Shown here: piece after piece, positions 15,167 to 23,425 of the stretch
How positions within the stretch are numbered: position 1 is the first letter of the stretch
Layout of the letters: each line of letters begins with the position of its first letter
Source of the DNA: CAYHZL01 sp964361075
GTDB taxonomy: Bacteria > Bacteroidota > Ignavibacteria > UBA10030 > UBA8401
NCBI GenBank assembly: GCA_964361075.1
Contig: CAYHZL010000008.1
Span: 1 to 41,137 of the forward strand
Direction: 5' to 3'
DNA length: 41,137 nucleotides
Position numbers and translations under genes: made by a program
Notes under the pieces: generated by a model
Told to the model about the DNA's origin: nothing
What the model saw: only the letters and a program-made list of their open reading frames with translations
The model's database searches: none

Positions 15167-18100
15167 TATAATCTCCTTCGAAAAAAACGTGTACATCGCC
15201 GGAATAACAAACAGCGTCAGCACGAGCGAGAAAAATAATCCGCCGATAACAACAATGCCCATCGAAACGCGGCTCTTTGCACTGCCGCCGAGTGCGAGCG
15301 CAATTGGCAGCGCACCGAGAATTGTCGCGAGACTCGTCATCAAAATCGGACGGAAGCGTGCGGCTGCGGCAACTTGCACTGCTTCAAGTAATTTCAATCC
15401 TTTTTCTTTTTGCTGATTCGCAAACTCGACGATCAAAATTCCATTCTTCGTTACCAATCCGATAAGCATGATGATGCCGATCTCGCTAAAGATGTTCAGC
15501 GTTTTGCCGGCGAGCCACAGTGAAAGCAACGCGCCTGCGAGTGCAAGCGGAACGGTAAGCATAATCGTAAACGGATCAATAAAACTTTCGAACTGCGCGG
15601 CGAGCACAAGATAAATTAAGACAAGTGCGAGAATGAACGCGAACAAAATGTTGGAAGAACTTTCCGCATAATCGCGCGATGGACCGCTGAGCGCTCTGGT
15701 GAATGAATCATCCAATATTTTTTTTCCTATGCGATCCATCTCAGCAATGCCGTCGCCAATTGTTTTTCCCGGTGCAAGTCCGGCAGAAACGGTTGCCGCT
15801 TTGAAGCGATTGAAGTGATACAATTGCGGCGGCGCACTCTGTTCTTTCAACACAACAAGATTATCCAACTGAATCAACTGCCCTTGATTGTTACGCACAT
15901 ACAACGATGTCAGATCAAGCGGCTCATCACGATCTGCGCGATTCACTTGTCCGATGACCTGATATTGAAATCCATTCATTTCAAAATATGAAAACCGCTG
16001 CCCGCTGAATGCGAGTTGCAATGTCTGCGCAATATCAAGAACGGAAACGCCAAGACTCCGCGCACGGTCGCGTTCAATGGAGATATCAATTTGTGGTTTA
16101 TTGAATTTTAAATTCACATCCGCGCCTTGAAACACATTGCTTTTATTAACTTCATCCATAAACAGCGGAAGCGATGTGCGGATTTTTTCAAAGTCTTGAT
16201 TCTGCAAAACATACTGCACGGGAAATCCTCCGCGTGCACCTCCGCCGCCGGCAGAAACTGTTTGTTCTTGAAAAACGAATACGCGCGCTTCGGTCATGCC
16301 GCGTGTTTTCTTCGTCAGATACTCTGCAAGTTCTTGCTGCGAGCGGGTGCGTTCAGAAATATTTTTCAGCATCAATCGCATGGTGCCGGTATTCACCGCG
16401 CCGGTGCCGCTGAAACCCGGCGCTGTTACGCTTAAGCAAAAACGTTTTTCAGGAATTGAATCGTTGACAAATCCGGTTACACGATCCATAAATGTATCGG
16501 TGTATTCAAACGACGCACCTTCCGGTGCTGTAATATTTAACCGTAAAAAACCTCGATCATCAAGCGGCGCAAGTTCGGATTGTAATATCGCACCGATGAG
16601 CACAATAAAAATAAGTGATGCAGCAATAATTGCCGTTGCAACCCAGCGATGCCTCATAAATTTTGCAAGAAGATTTTCATAGAACGAATTCATCTTCACA
16701 AAGTACGGTTCAGTTATTTCGTAGAAACGGCTGTGCTTATTTTTTTTTCGAATGAGCCGCGCGTTGAGCATCGGTGTCAGCGAAAGAGAAACGAACGCGG
16801 AAATAAGTACCGCGCCGGCAATCACCACGCCGAACTCGCGAAACAATCTGCCGACAAATCCTTGCAAAAAAATTACGGGAAGAAATACTGCGGCAAGTGT
16901 AATGGAAGTTGAAATGACAGCAAAGAAAATTTCTTTTGAACCGGCGAACGCGGCTTCCATCGGCAACATACCGCCTTCAACTTTTTTGAAAATATTTTCT
17001 GTAACAACAATACCGTCATCAACCACAAGCCCTGTTGCAAGAACAATGGCGAGCAGTGTCAGCACATTGATGGAAAATCCCATCACATACATAATGAAGA
17101 ACGCGCCGATCAACGAAACAGGAATATCAATGAGCGGGCGGAATGCGATGAGCCAATCGCGGAAGAACACATAAATGATAAGAATGACAAGCAGCACCGC
17201 TATAAAAATTGTTTCTTGTACTTCGCTCACCGATTGTTTGATGAACCGTGTGTTGTCGAGCGCAATATCGAGTTTAAAATCCGCCGGTAAATCTTTTTTG
17301 ATTTGCTCGAGTCGTTTATAAAATTCGTCGGCTATTTCTATGTAGTTGCTTCCCGGCTGCGGCACAAGCGCAACGGCGACCATCGGCGAGCCGGATTGTT
17401 TCAGAATTGTTTCTTCGTTTTCGGGACCGAGATTTGCGTAGCCAATATCGCTGAAGCGCACGATGTTTGTTCCATCGGATTTCACGATGAGATTATTAAA
17501 ATCGTCAACGGTTTTTAAACGCCCTTTTGTATTTACAATCAGTTCGGTTTGATTGCCGGAAATTTTTCCTGAAGGAAGCTCGACGCTTTCTTTGTTCAGC
17601 GCACTCTTCACGTCAAGCGTCGTTAAACCGTACGCAGAAAGTTTTGCCGGATTCATCCACAGACGCATCGCATAACGCTTCTGTCCCCAGATTTGTGTTG
17701 AACTGACGCCGGGAATTGTTTGCAGATTTTGCGCAATCACATTTTCTGCGAAGTCGCTCAACTCAAGATGATTTTTTGTATTACTCTGAATGGTGAGAGA
17801 AATGATTGCATCGGAGTTCGCATCGCTTTTTGTAACCACCGGCGGCGCATCAATATCTTGCGGAAGCTGGCGCGTCGCTCCGGAGACTTTATCGCGCACA
17901 TCATTCGCCGCCGCTTCAAGATTTGCATCGAGATTAAATTCAACAGTAATGCTGCTAACACCCTGACTGCTGCTCGAAGAAATATTGCGGACACCGGCGA
18001 TACCGTTAATTGCTTTCTCTAGCGGCTCGGTAATTTGTGTTTCGATGACATTTGCATTTGCGCCTGCATAACTTGTGCGCACAGTAATGATGGGAGGATC

Positions 18101-18220
18101 AATCGCGGGATACTCGCGGACACCAAGAAAATTAAAACCGATGGCGCCGAATAACACAATCGCAAGCGACATCACAATTGCAAGCACAGGGCGTTTTATA
18201 CTAACGGAAGCTAAACTCAT
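15152..18220 (-). CDS. RND multidrug efflux transporter (AcrB/MdtB, HAE1 family)
   Basis: 1022 residues, the usual length. It begins with the cytoplasmic stretch SLASVSIKRPVLAIVMSLAI, followed by a large periplasmic loop. The proton-relay aspartates are in the fourth membrane segment (ATGLVVDDGIVVTENI), and the relay lysine is in the second half (GLVTKNGILIVEFANQQ). The two halves show the expected duplication. It works in the inner membrane with a periplasmic adaptor, encoded upstream at 18499, and an outer-membrane TolC-type channel. No such channel gene is visible in the window. The pair is separated by 278 bases of nested repeat DNA. The C-terminus is read from a heptamer repeat tract. 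Confidence 0.96.
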   Translation of the reverse strand: MSLASVSIKRPVLAIVMSLAIVLFGAIGFNFLGVREYPAIDPPIITVRTSYAGANANVIETQITEPLEKAINGIAGVRNISSSSSQGVSSITVEFNLDANLEAAANDVRDKVSGATRQLPQDIDAPPVVTKSDANSDAIISLTIQSNTKNHLELSDFAENVIAQNLQTIPGVSSTQIWGQKRYAMRLWMNPAKLSAYGLTTLDVKSALNKESVELPSGKISGNQTELIVNTKGRLKTVDDFNNLIVKSDGTNIVRFSDIGYANLGPENEETILKQSGSPMVAVALVPQPGSNYIEIADEFYKRLEQIKKDLPADFKLDIALDNTRFIKQSVSEVQETIFIAVLLVILIIYVFFRDWLIAFRPLIDIPVSLIGAFFIMYVMGFSINVLTLLAIVLATGLVVDDGIVVTENIFKKVEGGMLPMEAAFAGSKEIFFAVISTSITLAAVFLPVIFLQGFVGRLFREFGVVIAGAVLISAFVSLSLTPMLNARLIRKKNKHSRFYEITEPYFVKMNSFYENLLAKFMRHRWVATAIIAASLIFIVLIGAILQSELAPLDDRGFLRLNITAPEGASFEYTDTFMDRVTGFVNDSIPEKRFCLSVTAPGFSGTGAVNTGTMRLMLKNISERTRSQQELAEYLTKKTRGMTEARVFVFQEQTVSAGGGGARGGFPVQYVLQNQDFEKIRTSLPLFMDEVNKSNVFQGADVNLKFNKPQIDISIERDRARSLGVSVLDIAQTLQLAFSGQRFSYFEMNGFQYQVIGQVNRADRDEPLDLTSLYVRNNQGQLIQLDNLVVLKEQSAPPQLYHFNRFKAATVSAGLAPGKTIGDGIAEMDRIGKKILDDSFTRALSGPSRDYAESSSNILFAFILALVLIYLVLAAQFESFIDPFTIMLTVPLALAGALLSLWLAGKTLNIFSEIGIIMLIGLVTKNGILIVEFANQQKEKGLKLLEAVQVAAAARFRPILMTSLATILGALPIALALGGSAKSRVSMGIVVIGGLFFSLVLTLFVIPAMYTFFSKEIIKDEG

Positions 18221-18238
18221 TTATTGAATAATTTGTTT

Positions 18239-18487
18239 TACCGCAAAGTCGCTAATCCCAAAGGGATCCCTTCGGGACTTCGCCAGATTCCTTTGGAATA
18301 TTTATTGGGCATCTCTAAAAACATCGTCGTCATTGCGAGGGAGCGAAGCGACCGAAGCAATCTTTCAATTAAAAAGAAAAAACGAGATTGCTTCGCTAAA
18401 GAACGGCTCGCAATGACAATTCTTTTTGAGTTTTTAGAGATGCCCTATTATTATTTGTTTTCTTCGTGCCTTTGTGCCTTCGTGGTA
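18239..18487. repeat. ACCGCAAAG-type inverted-repeat frame with nested insertions
   Basis: Left arm TACCGCAAAGTCGC (18239 onward) and right arm ending CCTTCGTGGTA (to 18487) form a degenerate inverted pair. Between them lie a 22-bp palindrome (18256-18277) and the whole element E3 (18307-18445). It separates the efflux adaptor gene from its pump gene. Related frames are at 23135-23422 and 37014-37092, with a half at 40983. Confidence 0.6.
18307..18445. repeat. Palindromic element E3 with 4-bp duplication
   Basis: 139 bp with ends GGGCATCTCTAAAAAC and GTTTTTAGAGATGCCC, flanked by TATT on both sides (18303-18306, 18446-18449). The interior contains CATTGCGAG/CTCGCAATG arms and two GAAGCAATC sites, both free of inserts. 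It is the uninterrupted form of E1. Confidence 0.85.
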
Positions 18488-18498
18488 ATCTCTTTTTA

Positions 18499-19551
18499 TT
18501 ATTTCACAACCACATTCACCGGCATTCCCGGACGCAATTGCATTAGTCCCGTTGTAATAACTGTATCGCCTGCAGAAAGTCCGTTTACAATTTGCACTGC
18601 TGATGCAGTACGAATTCCGGTTTTTATCGGAAGAGAAACCACAACACCATTCCTGCGCACTAACATTGTTTGTCCTTTCAGAACAGGAATTACTGCCTGC
18701 GTCGGGACCATGAGTGCGTTGGAAATATTTTTTAGTTGAAGTTCGATATGTACAAACGCGCCGGGAAAAACTTTTTCCAATGTATTACTGCATAACGCCC
18801 GCAATTGCAAAGTGCGTGTGGCAGGATCGATCTTTGGTTCGATGGCGTACAATGTTCCGGTGAATTTCAAATCCGCTTCTTCGCTGCTGAATTGCACAGA
18901 GTCGCCGACAGAAACTTCCGCAGCGTATTTTTCAGGAATTGCAAAATCTATTTTCAACGGATTAATTTTTTGAATTGAGGCGATGCGCGTTGTCTGCGAA
19001 ACATATCCCCCTTCGCTCACATAACGCAATCCAATTCTTCCATCGAACGGCGCGCGAATTTCTCTTTTACGAATGGACGCTGCTAAATTTTCGCGGTCAG
19101 CTTTTAATGTGTTTACCTGATTCAGTGCAATATCGTACTGTTCTTTGCTGATGCCGCTGATATCGAATAATTGCTTCTGCCGTTTTTCTTGTTCCGCTGC
19201 AAGTTGAATTTGCAGTTCGTATTTTTTCAGTTGTGCCCGCAAATCGTCATCATTGATTTTCACCAAGAGATCATTTTTGTTGACATGCGTCCCTTCTTTA
19301 AAGAAAATTTTTTCTATTCGCCCTGCCGCTTCGGCAACCAAATCAACGGATTCCGACGGAAGCACCGTTCCCGAAGAGCGAACGATATTACCTAACTGCT
19401 GTGGTTGAACCACAACACCGTTCACTTGCATTGTTCCGGTTTGTGCTGCTGATTGAGCGCCGGCATCTTTACCTTTAGAGCCGCATGATGACACAACGAA
19501 TGAGCAAACAAAAAATGTTACAAGAAGTATCGCCTGAAATGTTTTTACCAT
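18499..19551 (-). CDS. RND efflux periplasmic adaptor (membrane fusion protein)
   Basis: 350 residues. A lipoprotein signal (FVVSSC, C23) anchors it to a membrane. The barrel-sandwich/lipoyl halves (VVAEAAGRIEKIFFKEGTHVNKND and REIRAPFDGRIGLRYVSEGGYV) flank a short coiled-coil hairpin (about 100-155). A beta-barrel domain and a membrane-proximal domain follow, with VPTQAVIPVLKGQTMLVRRNG and ending GLSAGDTVITTGLMQLRPGMPVNV. It joins the inner-membrane pump to an outer-membrane channel. It is upstream of the pump gene in the same direction and presumably co-transcribed through the repeat at 18239-18487. Confidence 0.94.
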   Translation of the reverse strand: MVKTFQAILLVTFFVCSFVVSSCGSKGKDAGAQSAAQTGTMQVNGVVVQPQQLGNIVRSSGTVLPSESVDLVAEAAGRIEKIFFKEGTHVNKNDLLVKINDDDLRAQLKKYELQIQLAAEQEKRQKQLFDISGISKEQYDIALNQVNTLKADRENLAASIRKREIRAPFDGRIGLRYVSEGGYVSQTTRIASIQKINPLKIDFAIPEKYAAEVSVGDSVQFSSEEADLKFTGTLYAIEPKIDPATRTLQLRALCSNTLEKVFPGAFVHIELQLKNISNALMVPTQAVIPVLKGQTMLVRRNGVVVSLPIKTGIRTASAVQIVNGLSAGDTVITTGLMQLRPGMPVNVVVK

Positions 19552-19626
19552 AACGAAAAAGTGTTGAAGTTATTTTCTTCTAATATGAAGAAAACAGAAT
19601 GGAAAATCAAAAAGTTCATTCTGAAT

Positions 19627-19655
19627 AAAAAAACGCGAGCCGTATTGCTCGCGTT
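19627..19655 (-). terminator. Rho-independent terminator of sppA
   Basis: A perfect 9-bp stem (AACGCGAGC at 19632-19640, GCTCGCGTT at 19647-19655). On the minus strand it is followed by seven T residues. It lies 32 bases after the sppA stop and 75 bases before the adaptor gene, so the two are separate transcription units. Confidence 0.85.
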
Positions 19656-19687
19656 GAGAATTGCATTTTGATTATGTTCAGGTACGT

Positions 19688-22120
19688 TTATTTTATTTCC
19701 ATATCGCCAAGCGGAAGCATTGGCAGAGGTTCACCATTGTGTTTCAATCGAAATTTAATCATATCAATAGTGGGATCGCTGGCGATAGTTGTTTCTATTC
19801 CAATCAATTTTGGCATTAATTGGTTAGTATCGAATAATCCTTTTTTCGGCATTTCAATAATCGTTACTTCCTGATTTTTTGCGATACCGGCTTTCTCTTT
19901 TGCAATAGCAATTGCGGTTTCTAATCCACCGAGCACATCAACAAGTCCGTTTTGTTTTCCATCAATACCGCTCCACACTCTTCCTTGCGCAATAGAATCA
20001 ACAGCAGAAAAAGATTTTTTTCTTCCCGTTGCAACTTTCCCAACGAAATCTTTATACAAATCTTTTATTAACATTTCGATGCGTGCACGTTCTTCTGCTG
20101 TTACATTGCGGTCAGGAAGACCAAAGCCGAGTAAAGGAAAAGAAAATCCAAATCCAAGATCGGCATGTGCACCAGCTTTAACGAGATCGGTTGACATGCC
20201 AAGATATTCTTTCATTCCTTTATTGTAAAACCATCCGCCAATAACTCCGACAGAACCGGTAATCGTATTCGGCGCGGCAACTATTGTATCTGCATACATT
20301 GACAACCAATATCCACCAGATGCTGCAACATATCCTTGCGAAACGATAATAGGTTTTTTTCCTTTTACTTTCTTTAATGCTTCAGCGATGTAATCAGAAG
20401 CCATCGGATCTCCACCGGGAGAATCGACACGAAGAACAATTCCTTTTATGTTAGGGTCGTTGACGGCGGCGGTTACAGTATGCACAAGACTTCGAGCCGT
20501 AATACCTTCATCCATGGCGCACGCGCCCAACGCATAAATCACTGCAATGCTTGGCGGTTCACTCCAACGATTATCAGTTGGTGTATGATACTTAGTTAAA
20601 GATGATGGCGAAATAAATGTTCCGGTACTCTGTGCTTCCTTTTTTACAAGCTCCTCTACTGTTTCCCAACGACCAATTGTATCAACCAATCCTTTTACAA
20701 CAGCTTGTTGCGACATGAAAGTCATTTCTTGATTTACAAGCGTATCAAATTGTGCCGATGAAAGATGGCGCGCTTCGCAAATATCATTTTTTGCAATCAG
20801 ATACCAATCATCAACAAGTTTTTGCCGTTGCTCACGATCTGCATCAGACATTTTTTCGCGCGAAAAACTTTCCGCTGCAGATTTGTATTTAAAGAATCTG
20901 AATTCATCGTACCCCACGCCAATTTTTTCCAACGTTCCTTTCAGGAATGTTCTTCCCATGGCATATCCTTCAATGGCAACTATGCCATACGGATCAATAA
21001 TAATTTTATCGGCAACCGATGCAAAATGGTATCCATCAATTCCAACACGGTCAATAAAAATAAAAACTTTTTTTCCTGTGAATTTAAATTCTTTTAAACT
21101 TGTGCGTAACTCCCACAACTTTTCTTTATCCGCAGCCATTCCAGAAGTATTGATTGCAATACCTGCAACCGAAGGATCGTTCTTTGCTGAAGCGATCATC
21201 TCTAAAATATTTGAAAGAACATGTGTGTTATCAAAATACATAAATCGCTGGTACCCAACTGTGCCTTTAAGATTTACATTGACAAATTTATTTTTTTTCG
21301 GAAAATATGTATCGAAAATATTCCGGTCGTACGCACCTACACGAATCCCGTACGTGTTGTTGGCATATTTCTGATTGTTATCATAGCGCGATTGTGTTTC
21401 TATTCCCAAATTTCCTGCACTTAGTTGCAAACCAAGTGTAAACGATTTATTGTCAAAATATCGTCCAGTAATGCGAATACCTGATACCACTTCAACTGCA
21501 ACGCCGGCACTCCACATATCTTTGTTTGTAATTGGTGTTCGATATAATCCATATTCACCAAACACTGTCAGCAATTCATTTCCAAATGGACGACCATCAA
21601 GTTCACCAACAGTCTCCCATCCATTAGTAGAAAATGTAGAAGAATACGTTACACCGCCGGAAAGAAATTCTGAGGGACGATACAATGCGCCCAATGTTGC
21701 AAAGCTCGATTTTTCTAAAACAGCATTGTCAGTTTTTGTCCACTGGTACGAAATACCGGTGCTTAATGTTCTGTTTCCTGTTGATAAAGAAAAACGATAG
21801 TCAGTTACAGAGTGTCCGGATATTTTATCTTGAAGAATGCCAAATCCAAAATTCGGAATACTCGCAAACAATCCCCAATGATTTGGATTATCCCATTTCG
21901 AAGGAGCAGCATCCGACCAAGTAAAAAATAAATCAGGTTCATGAAGATGAGAAAGCATTGCAGGATTATCATTGCCATATAATCCAAACTTCATTGCACC
22001 TGGTGAAGTGAGTTGAAAATCATTGCGTGTTTGATACGGCGAGAAAGGTGATTGTGCTTGTAAAACAAACGCAGCTAAAATAAGCAAGAAGATCGAGAAT
22101 CGTTTCATAAAATTTCCCAT
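19688..22120 (-). CDS. sppA: SppA-type signal peptide peptidase fused to an N-terminal beta-rich domain
   Basis: 810 residues, about 200 more than E. coli SppA. After a cleavable signal peptide (FSIFLLILAAFVLQAQ) comes a region of about 265 residues rich in alternating beta strands and Gly/Tyr/Phe, resembling an outer-membrane barrel (for example TLSTGISYQWTKT and FTLGLQLSAGNLGIETQ). The duplicated SppA protease follows (about 285-810). The general-base lysine is K413 in KYKSAAESFSREKM. The nucleophile is S601 in GYVAASGGYW, with RVDSPGGDPMASD upstream. Both catalytic residues are present. SppA cuts leftover signal peptides. The replacement of the usual N-terminal membrane helix by a beta domain suggests a different location, perhaps the outer membrane. 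The start is the first ATG; the ATG at codon 5 is equally plausible. Confidence 0.9.
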   Translation of the reverse strand: MGNFMKRFSIFLLILAAFVLQAQSPFSPYQTRNDFQLTSPGAMKFGLYGNDNPAMLSHLHEPDLFFTWSDAAPSKWDNPNHWGLFASIPNFGFGILQDKISGHSVTDYRFSLSTGNRTLSTGISYQWTKTDNAVLEKSSFATLGALYRPSEFLSGGVTYSSTFSTNGWETVGELDGRPFGNELLTVFGEYGLYRTPITNKDMWSAGVAVEVVSGIRITGRYFDNKSFTLGLQLSAGNLGIETQSRYDNNQKYANNTYGIRVGAYDRNIFDTYFPKKNKFVNVNLKGTVGYQRFMYFDNTHVLSNILEMIASAKNDPSVAGIAINTSGMAADKEKLWELRTSLKEFKFTGKKVFIFIDRVGIDGYHFASVADKIIIDPYGIVAIEGYAMGRTFLKGTLEKIGVGYDEFRFFKYKSAAESFSREKMSDADREQRQKLVDDWYLIAKNDICEARHLSSAQFDTLVNQEMTFMSQQAVVKGLVDTIGRWETVEELVKKEAQSTGTFISPSSLTKYHTPTDNRWSEPPSIAVIYALGACAMDEGITARSLVHTVTAAVNDPNIKGIVLRVDSPGGDPMASDYIAEALKKVKGKKPIIVSQGYVAASGGYWLSMYADTIVAAPNTITGSVGVIGGWFYNKGMKEYLGMSTDLVKAGAHADLGFGFSFPLLGFGLPDRNVTAEERARIEMLIKDLYKDFVGKVATGRKKSFSAVDSIAQGRVWSGIDGKQNGLVDVLGGLETAIAIAKEKAGIAKNQEVTIIEMPKKGLFDTNQLMPKLIGIETTIASDPTIDMIKFRLKHNGEPLPMLPLGDMEIK

Positions 22121-22171
22121 AATAAAGTGAATGAATGAATTGAAACTACAGAAAAAAAAATTAAGATTCTT

Positions 22172-23125
22172 CTATATTAAACACGCACCGTCATTTTCGA
22201 TATGCATAATTTCAAACGTCGCTTCTTTTCCATGTTTCGCAAACGCCGTTACCATTGCATTGCTAATCTCTGTTTCATTTTTTGTTGTGAAGGAAAAAAC
22301 CGTTGGACCTGCGCCGCTAATATTGAATGACAATGCGCCGGCATCGAGCGCGGCTTTCTTCACATCTTCAAATCCAGGAATGAGTGTTGCGCGATATTGT
22401 TCGTGCAGACGGTCTTCGGTTGTATAGCGCAGCGCTTCAACATCACCGCTCATCAATGCCGCAACAAGCGATGCTGCGTTTTCGATATTTGTTACTGCGT
22501 CTTTCAACGGTAATTTTTTCGGAAGAATTTGGCGGGCTTGCTTGGTAAGAACTTGAAAGTGAGGACTGCATGCAACAATGGAAAGCGGCGCGGCAATTTT
22601 TACACTGCGGCAGTGCAGCGTTCTACCATTTGTTTTTTCGAAACAATTAATTGTTAATCCGCCCATCATCGCTGCAGAAACATTGTCGGGATGTCCTTCA
22701 ATCTTCACGGCAACATCAAGCATCTCGTTACGCGAAAGATTTGTGTGCAACAATTCATTTGCAAGAAACACTCCGCCAGCAATAGCAGCGCCGCTTCCAC
22801 CAAGTCCGCCGTATGCAGGAATTTCATTGTTAATGTGCAGATGGAACATGGGAAGTTTTTTTCCGACATGCGTTGCAAACTCACACATGCTTTGATACAC
22901 AAGATTTGTTTCATCAATTGCGATATGGTTTTTTCCATTTCCTTCAACGGTAATTATTGTTTTCATCTTGTCATTCTGAGGGAGCGTAGCGACCGAAGAA
23001 TCTATGTTTGGATTCTTCGCTTCGCTCAGAATGACATCGAGAAAAAGATATCGATTGAGTGCGAGACCGAGTGTATCAAAACCGGGACCGAGGTTTGAAG
23101 TAGAGCACGGGACTTTTATCGTCAT
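22172..23125 (-). CDS. thrB: Homoserine kinase carrying a repeat-derived 22-residue insert
   Basis: 317 residues, GHMP kinase family. It phosphorylates homoserine with ATP in threonine synthesis. It begins KVPCSTSNLGPGFDTLGLAL and has the ATP-binding loop PAYGGLGGSGAAIAGG (about 103-118). The late motif ISGAGPTVFSF lies near the C-terminus. Residues 31-52 are encoded entirely by a 66-bp palindromic repeat inserted in frame (22970-23035). Without it the protein would be about 295 residues, close to ordinary homoserine kinases. The rest of the gene is intact, so the enzyme is probably active. It follows thrC in the same direction, separated by nested repeats. Confidence 0.95.
   Translation of the reverse strand: MTIKVPCSTSNLGPGFDTLGLALNRYLFLDVILSEAKNPNIDSSVATLPQNDKMKTIITVEGNGKNHIAIDETNLVYQSMCEFATHVGKKLPMFHLHINNEIPAYGGLGGSGAAIAGGVFLANELLHTNLSRNEMLDVAVKIEGHPDNVSAAMMGGLTINCFEKTNGRTLHCRSVKIAAPLSIVACSPHFQVLTKQARQILPKKLPLKDAVTNIENAASLVAALMSGDVEALRYTTEDRLHEQYRATLIPGFEDVKKAALDAGALSFNISGAGPTVFSFTTKNETEISNAMVTAFAKHGKEATFEIMHIENDGACLI
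22970..23035. repeat. 66-bp GTCATTCTGAG palindrome inside thrB
   Basis: Arms GTCATTCTGAG..GAAGAATC and GATTCTTCG..CTCAGAATGAC are inverted repeats. The length is exactly 22 codons. On the coding strand it reads VILSEAKNPN.. TLPQND with no stop codon. Confidence 0.9.
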
Positions 23126-23134
23126 AATTTATTT

Positions 23135-23422
23135 TACCGCAAAGGCGCTAAGACGCAAAGAATCTAAAAGTTATGTACAAATCGTTTGAAACCATTTTTC
23201 AATAGTGGAACATTAAAATTGATTAGAAGCTATCTCAAAAATAAACGGTCATTGCGAGGGAGCGCAGCGACCGAAGCAATCTCCAAAGTTTAAGAGAAAA
23301 ACGAGATTGCTTCGCCAAAAAAACGGCTCGCAATGACAATGATTTAGGATTTTTGAGATAGCTTACAGTTTGTCGAGTTCTTTTTTTGACATACACTCTT
23401 TGCGCCATAGCGTCTTTGCGGT
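23135..23422. repeat. ACCGCAAAG-type inverted-repeat frame between thrC and thrB
   Basis: Left arm TACCGCAAAGGCGCTAAGAC (23135 onward) pairs with a right arm reading GCGTCTTTGCGGT (ending 23422). Element E5 (23227-23364) sits between them. The frame begins 10 bases upstream of the thrB start and ends 4 bases before the thrC stop, so it fills the whole 300-base gap. No gene is seen. Confidence 0.7.
23227..23364. repeat. Palindromic element E5
   Basis: 138 bp, ends AAGCTATCTCAAAAAT and ATTTTTGAGATAGCTT. The interior has the same GTCATTGCGAG / GAAGCAATC core as E3, with no nested 22-bp palindromes. The flanks (TTAG, ACAG) are not identical, so a duplication is not clear for this copy. Confidence 0.75.
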
Positions 23423-23425
23423 GTA

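Noticed and set aside
15078..15416. Plus-strand open frame crossing the end of the RND gene
   Set aside because: It is an antisense shadow of the pump gene plus the heptamer tract, with no family signal.
23227..23364. 4-bp duplication for element E5
   Set aside because: The flanks TTAG and ACAG differ at two positions, so I do not claim a duplication for this copy.
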